A stretch of DNA of 64,000 bases from Sarcophilus harrisii (lineage: Eukaryota; Chordata; Mammalia; Dasyuromorphia; Dasyuridae), in contig NC_045429.1 in the NCBI RefSeq assembly GCF_902635505.1, positions 425,285,669 through 425,349,668 on the forward strand. Direction: 5' to 3'. Every line of letters begins with the position of its first letter. Position 1 is the stretch's first letter. Positions 11,110-22,784 of the stretch are shown piece after piece. The notes below the pieces were generated by a model. The model was not told where the DNA came from. It ran no database searches and worked only from the letters and a program-made list of their open reading frames with translations. The translations under genes and the position numbers were made by a program.

Positions 11110-11300
11110 GAATTCTTTCATTCACTTAAAAATCTACTATTCCCAGTGTCTCCTGTGAGCAAGGAATTGTCCTAGGTCTCATGGAGGGATACAAAAGCCA
11201 CAGTTCATCTAAAGCTGAAAGGGACCTCAGAGAGGTTAAGTAATGACTGCAAAAGATTCCCTAAGCTAATAAAAGGGAAAGCGAGCATCTTCTAAACCCC
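11110..11300 (-). mobile_element. L2 3' tip next to a MIR-like scrap
   Basis: 'cactgagcaagg'-like wording ('tgtgagcaaggaattgtcctaggtc...gggatacaaa') at 11118-11200 fits the reverse of the L2 3' end. 11205-11290 ('gggacctcagagaggttaagtaatgac') fits a minus-strand MIR-like core. Both are diverged. Confidence 0.45.
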
Positions 11301-11394
11301 TATTACTCCTCTTCTAAAACTTTTAAACTAATAAAAGATGTGCACATGTAATAAAACATAAACAATGAAAGAAATAAGCAATAAAAGCAAATTT

Positions 11395-11640
11395 CAAAGA
11401 TGCCACATAGTTTAGCAGACAGAAAGCTGGCCTCAAAGCCAGGAAGACACAGGCTCAATCCCTCTGTTAGACCCATCATGATACTATGACCCATGATAAG
11501 TCAACTGCCTCTTAGTGCTTGAGGCAAGATTATCTAAGATTAATAGTTGTGGAAAAGAGGCCAACATATTGATAGAAGGAGCATCTTCCATTGGACATTT
11601 CCTAATGAAGTGAAACTACAGGTCCAATCCCTATCCCTAT
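11395..11640 (+). mobile_element. Marsupial tRNA-derived SINE (CORE-like)
   Basis: Reads 'tagcagacagaaagctggcctc', 'agccaggaagacacagg', 'atgacccatgataagtcaact', 'gaggccaacatattgatagaag', 'tgaaactacaggtccaatccct'. I know this ordered body from marsupial genomes as a SINE with a long 3' part. The subfamily name is uncertain. Confidence 0.65.
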
Positions 11641-11699
11641 TTCTAAAAATTAAATTAAAAGTCATTACATTCAGATGATACTTATTCCTGAGGGAAAGT

Positions 11700-11911
11700 A
11701 GGAAATACTTTACAAAAAGGAAATGGAATCTAAGTAAGTCTTAAAGAATTGGTAGGAATTAGAGAAATAACTATGTCATGGGCAAAAGTGAGCATTAGAG
11801 GCAGAAATAAAAGCAAGGACAAAAATCACAGAGGCCAGAAAGTATGATGCATGTTCTAAGAATAGAGATAAGATGTGTGAAGAACAATAGTAGGAAATAC
11901 AGCTAAGGTTA
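11700..11911 (-). mobile_element. L2 LINE, first part of a split copy
   Basis: On the plus strand 'tctaagtaagtcttaaagaattgg...ggaatt' and 'cagaggccagaaagtatg' fit the reverse complement of L2 ORF2. The copy resumes at 14277 after the RTE insertion and runs on to about 15.6 kb. Confidence 0.7.
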
Positions 11912-14276
11912 TTTGATGGTTGTTGTTCAGTCACTTAGTTGTGTCTCACTCTTTTTGACCCCATGGACCACAAGATACCAGGCCCTTCTATCTTTCACAA
12001 TCTCTTAATATCTGTCCAAGTTCATGCTTGTTTCCATGACACTAAATGGCTATCTCCTTCCATACCATCCTTTTTTCCTTTTGCCTTCATTCTTTCCCAA
12101 CATCAGTGTCTTTTCTAGTGAGCACCATCTTCTCATTACATGACCAAAATAGTTAAGTTTCGCCTTCAATATATGACCTTCCAATGAATAGCCTGAATTT
12201 GTTTCTTCAAGTATTGAACTGACTTGATATTCCCTTGCTATCCAAAGGATTCTCAAAAGTGTCAGTTCTGTGGCACTTACATTCCAACTCCCACCAAGCC
12301 ACACGTTGCCACTGAAAAAAACATAGCTCTAACTTAAATAGTTGTCAGCAAAATTCTATCTCTACTTTTTAGTACACTGTATATCTGGAGTTTAGATTTG
12401 CCATAGCTTTCCTTCCAGAAACAAAGGTCTTTTAATTTCACAGGCAGAGAGTTTCTATTTGCAGGGATCTTTAAGCCCAAGAATATAAAATCTGACATTG
12501 CTACCATTTCTTCTTCCTTACCAGGAAGTGATGGTACCTATTGCTAAATTCTTCAAGGTTTGTTTATGCTAAGCTTCTTCTCTTTCATTATCTAAAGACT
12601 TTTTAGTTTCTTTTCATTTTCTGCCATCAGAGTAGTAACATCTGCATATTTGAGAATATTAATATTTTTCCCCAGCAACCTTAATTTCAGCTTTTGATTC
12701 ATCCAATGTGGCATTTCACATGATGTTCTCTGCATATAAGTTAAATAAATAGGATGACAACATACAGCTTGTCGTACACTTTTTTTCCCCAATCTTAATC
12801 AATTGTTCCATGTTTGGTTCTGACTGTTGCTTTTTGGCCCATAGGTTCCACAAGGAGACAAGCAAGATAATTCCCCTTGTTTTAAGGACTTGCCATCTTT
12901 TGCTGTGATCCACAATCAAAGGCTTGCTTTAGTATAGTTCAATGAAGCAAGTTTTGGGGCATTTTTTCTTGCTTTCTTCATATCCCAGAAAATGTTGACA
13001 ATTTGCTCTCTAGTTCCTTTGCCTTTTTAAAAACCAGCCTGCTCTTCTGATTCACATATTGCTAAATCTTAGAATGTAGAATCTTAATCTTGCTGGCACA
13101 TGAAATGAGTGCAATTACAGGGATCCTCAAACTCCGCCCCTAGGCCAGATGTGGCAGCTGAGAACGATTATCCCCCTCCCAGGGCTATGAAGTTTCTTTA
13201 TTTAAAGGCCCACAAAACAAAATTTTTGTTTTTACTATAGTCTGACCCTCTAACAGTCTGAGGGACAGTGAACTGGCCCCCTATTTAAAAAGTTTGAGTA
13301 ATTTGAAAATTCCTTGACATTGCCTTTGTGTAGGATTGGGATGTTAACTGATCTTTTCCAATTCAGTGTCCACTGTTAAGTTTTCCAAATTTCCTGGCAT
13401 ATTGAGTACAACACTTTAACAGCATCATGCTTTAGGATCTTAACGCAGATGGAATTTCATCATCTCCACTAGCTTATAAGCAATGCTTCCTAAGACTCAT
13501 TTAACAGTCTCCAGGATGTCTTACTCTAGATTATTAACCACAATATTGTGGTCATCAGTGATGTTAAGATTTTTCTTGGATAGTTCTTTTGTGTATTCTA
13601 TCTTTCCTTGGTCTTTTCTGCTTCTACTGAGTCCCTACCATTTTTGTCTTTTATGATACTCATATTTGCATGAAACATTCTCTTGATATTTCTAATTGTT
13701 CCTAAAGAGATCTCTTTTCCATTTTATTGTTTTCTTCTTTTACTTTGTTAATTTAAGAAAACCTTCTCTTCTCCCACTTACTATTCACTAGAATTTTTCA
13801 TTCAATGAGATATCTATTTCCCTTTTTCCTTTCCCTTTCTCTTTCCTTCTTTCTTCAGCTATTTGTAAAGCTTCATTAGACAACCATTTTGCTTTCTTGG
13901 TCTTCTTTTTCTTTGTAATGTTTTCTGCTGCTGTCTCCTGTACAATATTATGAATCTCTATCTACAATTCTCCAGGCATTCTTTCTACCAGATCTAGTTC
14001 CTTAAATCTGTTTATCATCTGGAAATAAGGGAGAGATTTAGGTCATACCAACATAGTCTGATGGTTTTCTCTACTTTCTTCCATTTAAATCTGATTCTTT
14101 CACTAAGATTCTTATGATCTGAACCACAGTCAGTTTCAGGTCTTGTTTAATCAATCTGATTTCAATGTTGATAATGTCCATGTATAAAGCTGATTTGGGG
14201 GTTATTGTATTTCTACAAGATATTGTTGGTCTTCATTGAACTGGATCAACTTTGGCTTCTTTGGCATAAGTGACTG
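11912..14276 (-). mobile_element. BovB-like RTE LINE, 5'-truncated, inserted in L2
   Basis: A 2.4-kb minus-strand RTE-clade LINE. Minus-strand frames give reverse-transcriptase pieces, including 'LYAENIM', 'ILKYADVTTLMAENEKKLKSL' and, further on, 'LNYFGHVMRRWCSLEKTLMLGK', all in BovB order. The catalytic YADD motif reads YADV (codons at 12637-12648), so it is dead; stops and frame changes are frequent. The 3' end is 'aagtgactgaacaacaacc', typical of RTE. The 10-bp target duplication GCTAAGGTTA is perfect (11902-11911 and 14277-14286). It contains a hAT element at 13118-13298. The 5' apurinic endonuclease part is missing or mostly missing. Confidence 0.9.
13118..13298. mobile_element. Small hAT transposon copy A, nested in the RTE
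   Basis: Starts 'cagggatcctcaaact' and runs to 'ttaaaaagtttgag', with the last bases of the right terminal repeat missing. Nearly 90% like the complete copy at 23319-23517 by eye. It interrupts the RTE at 'gagtgcaatta'. No coding capacity. Confidence 0.85.
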
Positions 14277-15605
14277 GCTAAGGTTAGTCTAAAACCAAAG
14301 AAAAGAAATCATAAGAAGTCACAGCAAGGATTCTATATTTTAATGGGTAAGCAGTAAAGAGCCACTAGAAATTTCTAAGCAGAAGGACATGATGAGTACT
14401 ATGCTTTAGGGAATCTAATTGAAAGCAATATTCACGATAGAAGAAACATGGAGATTTGATAAGATTCCTGATTTGATGTATTAATCAGTTATATTGCTTT
14501 TTTAAAATCTTATTTTCTCATTTTTTATCTCTAAAAATATTTGTTATATGGAACAGCTCTCTGATGGAGGGGCCAATATGGGAGAAAATATGGTAATTAA
14601 AAAAAAAAAAAAGACAATAAAACTTTAATGATCTATACTAGAGGAGCAGTTAGGTGGTGCAGTGGATAGAATACCAGCCCTGAAGTCAGGAGGACCTAAG
14701 TTCAAATCAGATCTCAGACACTTAACACTTCCTACCTGTGTGATCCTGGGCAAGTCACTTAATCCCAATTTCCTCAGCAAAAAAAAAAAAAAAAAAAAAG
14801 GAATCTATACTAGGGTAAAGAAAATAGCACTAGTTTTAAAAAGATGGAGATGAGGGGTATTATTTGAAAAATATTATGAAGGTAGTCAAACCCAAAGCCT
14901 TGGTAATTGATTAGATGTGTAGGGCAAAATAGACAAAATCCAAGTAAGAATTGCTATTTGAATAACTGTAAAAAAATGTACAATGAACAGAAATAAGAAA
15001 GGAAGAAGAACAGATTTAGGGAAGAAAGCTAATAGTTTTATTTTAGATATAATCATCTTTCGGGTATTAGTGGATGATCCAGGTAGACATACAGAAAACC
15101 ACTGGCAATTCAGATCTGGAACTTAGGACAATGATCAAAATTAGGGATATAGATATTGTGGTAATGTGTACAGATGATAATTGGAGCTGTGAGCACTATA
15201 AGAGTGTGTGAAAAAGAGGGTTGAAAATAGAACCCTAGGGAATACTAATAATTAGGCAACAAGGGAAAGAAGAAAATTACTGAAGGAGAAGAAATGACCA
15301 GGAAACTAAGAAGAAAAGCAAGAAAATTATGTACCATGAAAGCCAAAGGAAAAGAATTTTCAAGAAACAAAAGGGGTGGTTAATAATGTAAATTCCAGCA
15401 AAAAAAAAAAAAAATGTTAAGATTAAGAGCTGGGGAAAAAGCTGGTGGAGCTTGATGAAAGGGCATTTCAGTAAGACAGGAAAGGATGGTCAAAGGAAGC
15501 TGAAAAGGCAGGTTGGTGCAAACAGTTTGGGTATACTATTGTTGCTGACAGTAAACCTGAGGGACTTCCCATCCTCCAAGGCTTAATAAAATCAGTAGAA
15601 GAGGT
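14277..15605 (-). mobile_element. L2 LINE, second part of the split copy
   Basis: Continues the L2 from 11911. 'taaagagccactagaaatttctaagc' and 'gacatgatgagtactatgctt', later 'gattgtgtagggc', and 'aaaatagaaccctagggaatac' all fit the reverse complement of L2 ORF2 in order. It is interrupted by the WSINE1-type SINE at 14642-14802. The coding potential is lost. Confidence 0.8.
14642..14802 (+). mobile_element. WSINE1-type SINE with perfect target duplication
   Basis: tRNA-like head 'aggagcagttaggtggtgcag', 'aggaggacctaagttcaaat', 'gtgtgatcctgggcaagtc', 'tcccaatttcctcag', then an A tail of about 20. Flanked by ATCTATACTAG at 14631-14641 and 14803-14813. It lies inside the minus-strand L2. Confidence 0.96.
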
Positions 15606-15609
15606 CTGA

Positions 15610-16285
15610 AGAGTAAATAAGTAATCTTTCTTTTATTTTTAGCAGTCATTCATATCTCAAATGTTTAACCAAGCATCAGTTCCTGATGTTAGCAACAACC
15701 TTAATGGTCTAACTGAAAGAAAACTATATACATGAAGGAAAAAACAGAGTTGTGCCTCAGAATTGGAAGAGGCAAAAGGGAAAAGATGAAAGATCTAGAA
15801 GAGAAGGAATATGCAAGGACATGTGTAACAATGTTGAGCTAACTATCCAGAACATGGAGAAGTGAAACCCAAAGAAAGAAAATCCTTAGGAGCAAACTTG
15901 AGTTCTGCTGAGCAACTATTCTTCACACTAGTCTGTTTTATAAAATAATAGACACAAACATAAATAGCATCTAAATATAAAGAAAAACAATGCAGAAATG
16001 AAACAAAAGTTTATGATCAAACCTCCCCATAATATGGTCTTCAATTTCTCAATTCCTCTTCCAAGCATATGCTCTACTTTCTCCACAAATACTTAGCAGT
16101 AATACACCTCCTTCTCTTAAGTAGTTCTCTCATTTCAGACGAAAGCGCTACTATTCAAACACTAAAGACTACTCATCACCCTCTGCACTTCACATTTCTG
16201 CACTCTAAGGGAGGCTAAATTTGTTAATCTATAGAATCCCCTCTAACTTTCCTTTGATTTCATATTAATTACAGCAATAACATTG
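15610..16285. other. No feature recognised
   Basis: No exon or named repeat found. Confidence 0.5.
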
Positions 16286-16289
16286 ATTC

Positions 16290-17130
16290 TCCAGTTGACA
16301 AACACTCAAAGGAAATAAATATTTTTCAATGAAGAAATCTAAATTATTAATAGCATATATATGAAAATAATGCTTCACTAATAATTGAAATAATATAAAT
16401 TAAATAAACTGAGATTCCACCTCACATGTCAGAGTGGCAAAGTTGACCAAAAAAGAGAAATGACAAATGTTAATGGAGCTTTTTTTTTTTTTTTGGGGGG
16501 GGGGGAGACACACTAATGAACTGTTAGTAGAACTATAGAGCTATGAATTAGCTCTGACACTGAAGAAAGCAATTTGGAACTATGCCCAAAAGTTACAAAA
16601 GTATACATAGTTTTTGACCCATCATTACCTCTGATAGGCCTGTATTCCAAAGAAATCAAAAAAAAGAGGAAAAAAACTATCACATACAAAAATATTTATA
16701 CAAATTCTTTTTTGTAGTGGGAAAAAAATTGGAAACTAAAGGGGTGGTATTCAATAATTAGAGAATGGCTGGATAAGTTGTGGTGTGTAATTGTGATGGA
16801 ATACTATTATACTTTAAGAAATGATGACAGAAGTGGTTTTACAGAAATCTGGAAAAATTTGTATGAAATGATAGAGCAAAATGGTCAAAATTAGGAGAAG
16901 AAAAATTCACTGTAAAAAGAAACAACTTTGAGAGACTTGAGAATTCTGATCTTTGAATTTAATGACCAGTTCTCAAAGACCAGCAATGAAAAATACTATC
17001 TACACCACCTGACAGATGTGTAATGGACAAAGTATTCAGAATAAAACATACATTTCTTAGACATGACTAATGCTAAAATTTGTTTAACTATACATATTTT
17101 TGATAAAGATTTCCCTTTTCTTTTTTTTTT
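16290..17130 (+). mobile_element. Old L1 fragment, ORF2 C-terminal part and 3' end
   Basis: 'aaataaactgagattccacctcacatgtcagagtggcaaa' aligns with the L1 'RYHLTPVRMA' coding region. Later 'gtgggaaaaaaattggaaact', 'agagaatggctggataagttgtgg' and 'gatggaatactatta' align with the C-terminal block that is clear at 59.65 kb. It has many stops and a homopolymer T15/G11 at about 16480-16505. Confidence 0.75.
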
Positions 17131-17308
17131 TTAAATAAGGGGGAGAGATAAAACAAAGGCTTATTAATAGAAAACATAAAAATATCTTTTTAAAAAACAC
17201 CAATAATAATAGGCAAATAAAGGGGAGGAGAAAGGTCTCAATTTCTTAATAGAGAACAAAAATAAGAAGATTGAACTACAAAGTTTGTAAGGTTCATTCT
17301 ACTTCCAA

Positions 17309-17335
17309 GACAAGAAGTTAAGTCTCTTAGGCTCT
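17309..17335. repeat. 27-bp repeat unit, copy 1
   Basis: Starts 'gacaagaagttaag' and ends 'cttaggctct'. It occurs again with one mismatch at 19975-20001. Not explained by any repeat I recognise. Confidence 0.8.
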
Positions 17336-17568
17336 ACCTCCCCAGAAAAGAAGCTCTTAAAGACCTGAGATCTATAATTTTTAAAATATATTTTGATAAC
17401 CATAATTATAATTGGTTTCCTTTATAATCCTATGTATCTTTTTATCTATTTATCTTATTTTATGTATTTAAAAACATTATTTTTAAAAAGGGACAGACTT
17501 CTTTCAGCACATTGTGAAAGGAAAGAAAAAAGAAAAAAATCTTTTAAAAATTTTAAGCATAAAATTGT

Positions 17569-17790
17569 GTGCCAGGTGCCAGCCACCATGCTAAGCATTT
17601 TAAAAATTATCTCATCTGATTATCACAACCTGATATGTTGGTGTTATTATTATTATCCCCTTTTTCAGTTTAGGAAACTGAGGACAAAAGCAAGTTTAAT
17701 GATTTCCCCAAAATTATACAGTTAACTAGAGGCAGTTCTTGAACTTAAGTCTTCCTAGACTCAAGGCCCAGTGCTCCATACAATTTTATG
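17569..17790 (-). mobile_element. MIR (CORE-SINE), minus strand
   Basis: Plus strand 'tgtgccaggtgccagccacc...aagcatttt', 'ctgattatcacaacctgata', 'tagg-aaactgaggac', 'ttgaacttaagtcttcct' and 'aaggcccagtgctcc' follow MIR in reverse. Confidence 0.8.
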
Positions 17791-17794
17791 ACAA

Positions 17795-18228
17795 CAAAAA
17801 GTTAAGAATTTCTGTCCTATATTAACACTTAAAAGACTAACACAGCAAATATTTAGTATGAGAAATGTATAAACTTAAGACAATAAGAATACATGCCCTT
17901 GAGACATTCCTTCTCCCTCCAAAATAGTCATTTCAAAGAGAAATTTATCATAAACGAAGGGCTTCCCTGTGTCAAGATAGAAGCTTGTTTGTTAGGGCCC
18001 TTTTCTCTTCATATAATCATATTTAAGCCTTTCTACCCCCTATCCCCACCAAAAAGAATGTTAAGCTGTTTTTTTTGGTTTATGGGGTTTTTGTTTGTTT
18101 GTTTTGTCTGAGTATCTCCATCATAGTGGGCACTTAAAACATGGTTACTGGGTTAGATTAGAGTTTGGAAAGCCAAATCCTAAATTCCTATCCATTCCAA
18201 ATTTAAGTCTCAACTGGACACAGACAGT

Positions 18229-18229
<1 letters not shown>
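17795..18229. other. No feature recognised
   Basis: No repeat or exon identified; short T-rich runs only. Confidence 0.5.

Positions 18230-18266
<37 letters not shown>
18230..18266. repeat. (GA)n microsatellite
   Basis: A nearly uninterrupted run of GA. Confidence 0.95.
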
Positions 18267-18271
<5 letters not shown>

Positions 18272-18546
18272 TATGGGATAAAGTGAGCCTAGAGATGAAT
18301 AGGACAGCAATACAATGCTTTTAAGGATTCCTTCCTCTTTCCCTATGTCCCACAAGGTTCTCCATGAAACAAAGTCCTGTCACTCTTCTATATGCTATAT
18401 GGCTCCAAGTCTCCAAATACTTCATTCTCTGAAGAATTATAAGTTTTAAGTTATCCAAAGGACAGCAAAAAAGCAAGTGGAAGGTGTAAGCTCCGTTAAC
18501 AATAAAGCTTGGTACAAAAAGCATCATTCACAGTGATAGGAGGATC

Positions 18547-18568
18547 AAAAAAAAAAAAAAAAAAAAAA
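18547..18568. repeat. Poly-A tract of 22
   Basis: An isolated A run just before an L2 copy. No retroelement body was recognised immediately upstream. Confidence 0.8.
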
Positions 18569-18579
18569 GGACAAAGCTA

Positions 18580-19165
18580 TCTCTCCAGGTGCTTTCCATT
18601 GCTAAAGTTTATCATCTCCTACCTAAACTACTGTAACATTACAACAAGTTTTCCCCTTTCCAAACTATCCTCCCCACAAGCTGACAAAATAATCTTCCTA
18701 AAAAGCACAAGTGTGGCTATGTCACTCAACTGCTCAAGAGCCTTAATTAAGTGGCTTCGTTTTCTTTGAGATACAATACAAACTCCTCTGTTTGGCACTT
18801 AAAGTATTTCTTCATCAGGTTCTAGTCTACCACTCCTGATTTATTTCATTTCCTACCTCTCTACCTGACTCCCTCTCTCCTCCCTCTCACATACACTCTG
18901 TGTCCCAGCCACACAAGCAGACTTGCTATTCCCCTAATGTGATATTCCACCTCCCACCTCTCACCGACTTTTTGCACAACTGTCCCCATAGCTGAATTTC
19001 ATAACTTTCTCACATCTGTACTCTTTCCCCTGAAATTATCCTGAAAATATACATTGTTTACATATGATCAGGGATTGTTTCATTCTTTGTACTTGTAGCC
19101 TCGGTGCTTTATCATAGGTTTGGCACATAGTTGGCGCTTCATAAATACATGTTGACTCTCCAGCA
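18580..19165 (+). mobile_element. L2 LINE, long 3' part
   Basis: 'taccta-aactactgtaac', 'aatcttcctaaaaagcacaag', 'gtcactcaactgctcaagagcc', 'aatacaaactcctctgtttggc', and at the end 'ggcacatagttggcgcttcataaat' follow L2 over nearly 600 bases. Diverged, with no coding frame. Confidence 0.85.
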
Positions 19166-19275
19166 GACCTGACACTCCTTAAGGGAAAGAACTGTAGTTG
19201 CTCAATTTGCTTCTTTATCCTTGGTGCCTACACCACTATGTTTTATATACAGTTGGCAATTAATAAAAGCTCAAA
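19165..19275 (+). mobile_element. Second L2 3' end in tandem
   Basis: 'gacctgacactccttaaggg' to 'cagttggcaattaataaaagctc' repeats the L2 terminus straight after the previous copy, so either two copies or an L2 with a repeated end is present. Confidence 0.5.
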
Positions 19276-19279
19276 GGAT

Positions 19280-20574
19280 TAGATGAATTTGATCAATCTC
19301 TCTGGGAGCACACTTTCAGCAAGGGAGAAAAGTTGCAAAGGATAGGAAGATTTAGGAAGACTGTAAATGGCACAATCAGACCATCATTCCCACAAACTGT
19401 CAAAGGTTGTTAACATTTCAGTTAAGCACTTAGGTTGTCTCCTCTTCTGTCAATAGTTAATTATCACTAAAAACTGCAACAGAGCCAATATTAGCACTTT
19501 CCCCCAAGAACCTTGGCTTTTCAAAAGGATTCTTTTATAATAAACACTAACAGTTCAATTAGAATATTGCCAGTATTGTCTGATGGATTTCACAGGTGGC
19601 CTGATATAACTATACAGAGGAACTACAAAATCAAAGTACATGATATAGAGTTCATAGAAAGCATCCTGGAAAACTAGTGAAATCTGAAGCCAAATTAGGA
19701 AAACTGGATTAACTAGACTACATGAACTTCATTCTTATACCTAAACCTATCCTAAGTATGATCCAACTCCACAATACAACCAGGTTCTGGAATCCCTCAT
19801 CACCACCCTAGGAATATCCTTCTACTGATTTACCCCCCTCCAACCCACCCCTCCCAAAAAAAAACCCTCTTTTGCAAAGGTCTCTTCAGTCTCTGATCCC
19901 TACACTCTCACCTCTACTAAGATTATCTTTAGGTTTCCAAATCGGCTTTGGAGACTAGCCAGTCTCCAGTTTAGGACAAGAAGTTAAGACTCTTAGGCTC
20001 TCTTTCCTATCACACTCTCCAAAAAAGCCACTAGAAACCTCAAGCAAGATCCTTTATTGATTTGCGTAGCTTCAACCTATCAATAGTAGAGAGGAGGGTA
20101 CAGGTTGGCATAAGAGAATTCATACTAATTCACTAGAAACTGAAAAATTTGTTAATTCTTAATTATTATTATGTATTACTCACAATAAATGTTCGAGTTC
20201 CCTTGCTTTCCCTTGCCAACCCAATACTTCATGGGATATCTTGTTTCACATATTCAAAACTATTAGTCTGTACATGGTTAACAAACATACCCTGATTTTA
20301 ATAGTTTTGACAAATTAGGAAAAGAAATTTGTTATTTTTTTAAATAATAAGATACATTCAAATGTTAAGTATAAACGAGACTTTTGTTTTTTGTTTTAAA
20401 ATCATCATGTTATTCCTCTCTCTTCCTTGGAACAATCAAGTCATCTATACTTATTTTTACTTTCTCTAGGATGGCTTCTAAGCACCAATAACTCCTCTTC
20501 AATGAAATGTTAGGCTCTTAAAGCACAACAGCTTAGAGCCCATCCACTCCCAAAACCAACACTCATGCATGCAT
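19280..20574. other. No feature recognised
   Basis: About 1.3 kb without a named repeat apart from the 27-bp unit at 19975-20001. No exon evidence. Confidence 0.5.
19975..20001. repeat. 27-bp repeat unit, copy 2
   Basis: 26 of 27 bases are the same as 17309-17335, in the same orientation, 2.7 kb away. Confidence 0.8.
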
Positions 20575-20575
20575 G

Positions 20576-20616
<41 letters not shown>
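20575..20616. repeat. (CA)n microsatellite
   Basis: About 17 CA units with a short 'gcat' repeat before them. Confidence 0.95.
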
Positions 20617-20618
<2 letters not shown>

Positions 20619-20689
20619 TTTTCTGGTAGAGTGATGTGACCTACCAGTTTCACCTATTAACTCTGTAACATTTTGCTTCTTTAATTTAC

Positions 20690-20945
20690 TCCCCAAAGAA
20701 ATGCTTGATCTCACCTCCTCCAGGAAGTTTTTCTTGATTATATCTTTACTCAATACTTCAACTCTTACATACATAGCTCCACAACAATCATTTGCCCTTA
20801 CTGCTGTTACTTTATGCTGGTATGCATCTCTTCAAGTTTACAGACTGTATTTTCCTTTATTAGTCTGCAAACTCTCTGAGGGCAAAAACCATGTCTTTCT
20901 TACTCCTTCCTTTGGATTTCTCTAATATCCACTACACATATCTAT
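20690..20945 (+). mobile_element. L2 LINE 3' end
   Basis: 'cctcctccaggaagtttttcttga', 'tagtctgcaaactctctgagggc' and 'caaaaaccatgtctttc' follow the L2 3' region. The translated frame at 20701-20925 is this L2 and not a gene. Confidence 0.8.
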
Positions 20946-21155
20946 ATAGAAGAGGAAATTGACAAAAACAAAAATATAGGAATTTTAGTTTCTACCTCAA
21001 CTCAGATATCTGAGCAAAATGAGGACCCATCATTCCTATATATCAGAGATATATGTGGGGTACTCTAAAACAAAGACAAGAATGTCTAACCACCTACAGA
21101 CAAGAATGGTCATTCAAAATGAGTCATTCTCTACCTCCTAAACCCACCCCCTTAC

Positions 21156-21158
<3 letters not shown>

Positions 21159-21193
<35 letters not shown>
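21159..21193. repeat. (CA)n microsatellite
   Basis: About 17 CA units. Confidence 0.95.
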
Positions 21194-21199
<6 letters not shown>

Positions 21200-21200
<1 letters not shown>

Positions 21201-22325
21201 CATAAACAAAATGTGCCCTTGCCCACTTAAGAAAGAATTAGGAATTGGTAACTCAGCCAACATGGATAGTTTCCAAAATAAAGTTCTTCTCCAAGGAGAA
21301 TTTTGAAAATTCCAGAAGAAACATTAATCAGAGTCTAACCACATGCAACTAAGTCTAATACTCATAAAAAAACATACATACACCCTCTCATTCTATTAGA
21401 TATGACCAGGTCCTTCCAAAGAAACCTAAGGACATGAACTCAATTCTTCTACACTTCCAAATATCAGAAAGGCAAATATTTGCTCAAAACATATACTTGC
21501 AATTCAGTCAAGCATATCACAAAATCAAAACTGCCCTTCCCCACATTCCCAGCAAAAAAAATGTAATGAAACTTTCAACCATAGAAAAGGGAAAATACAG
21601 ATTAGGTACTGTGGCAAACTCTTAGGCAAAATTAAACAAATCCTTTTTAGTTACAGTTCAATTTAATATGCCCTGTTTCTTTTAATATAAGATGCAGCAG
21701 CTCAATTTCAAAAATGTTCCCTAAAAACAAATTAAAGGGAAAGTTCTCAGCCTACAAGCAGAGAACAAATACTGCCCTACCATTTAAGAAAGCAAACTGC
21801 CTCTAATCAGAATTTTTCCCTTCTTTCTCCTCCAACCCAGGCCCCAGCCTCAAGCACAAATCAGCCATATAGTTTCAAGATAAGTGCTATTCTCTATATT
21901 GACATGGCCACATCAGGGAGATCTATTTGGGTATCTGGGGGGGAAATGAGAAAACAATAGGAACCTCTTCAATATTTCTCAAATTGATCCTATCCTTTCC
22001 ATTCCCAACCAAACTTATTGGGCCCTCTTTGCCTTTATCTAATTATCCAAAGGGTTAGTTTCAAACCTTTATTTTCAAGTCCAAAATTACAAACATTCCA
22101 CAAATCCACATGCACAGATGATTTAGCCTTCTAATTTATTTTAAGAAGTTTAAGTCCATCACATTTGAGCTTCCTTAACTTCCCTCTGCTATTCCTGAAA
22201 ATTTTTCAATAACCTCTTCCCCAATTCACCCTCTTTCTTTTCTCTAGTTCCAAAAGAAGAGGTATCCCTACATTCCTCACTACCTATAATCTCTCTACTT
22301 GGGTTCTTAATTCCTTTTCAAGACA
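21200..22325. other. No feature recognised
   Basis: AT-rich, no named repeat, no convincing exon. Confidence 0.5.
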
Positions 22326-22329
22326 TAAA

Positions 22330-22545
22330 TATCCTGGTATAATAGAAAAAAGCACTGAGTTGAGAATCAAGAAGAACTGCATTCAAATCTCTAAATACTT
22401 ATTAGCTACATGATCCTGAGCAAGTTATTTAACCTTTCTATATGCCTCAGTATCCTCTTCACCAGAATAAGTAAAGAGAACAATAGCACCTAACTCACAT
22501 TGTGAGAATTAAATAACATTTGTAAGCATTTTGAAAACATTAAAA
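22330..22545 (+). mobile_element. MIR (CORE-SINE)
   Basis: 'tggtataatagaaaaaagcac', 'gcattcaaatctc', 'tcctgagcaagttatttaacc', 'gagaattaaataacatttg' run from MIR head to tail. Confidence 0.8.
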
Positions 22546-22559
22546 TTCTACAAAAATAT

Positions 22560-22748
22560 AATTTTATTGCAATTATTTCAAGACTTATTCATCTGTCATT
22601 TCCTTCTCCCATATCTCTCCAATGGCTCCTTTCTAATTCCCTTCAATTATATCAGGATCACTCCAATTCTAAAAGACCTTTTAGGCTCTTTTACCTTATC
22701 CAATTACCATCCCATCTCTCCTAAACTTTCACTGCTATCTGTACTCCT

Positions 22749-22784
<36 letters not shown>

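Noticed and set aside
14642-14802. tRNA gene-like head with internal A and B box sequences (also in the other SINEs)
   Set aside because: These are SINE heads with an A tail and target duplications, not functional tRNA genes.
20575-21193. Closely spaced CA repeats as a possible CRISPR or satellite array
   Set aside because: They are simple dinucleotide microsatellites with unrelated sequence between; CRISPR does not apply to a mammalian genome.
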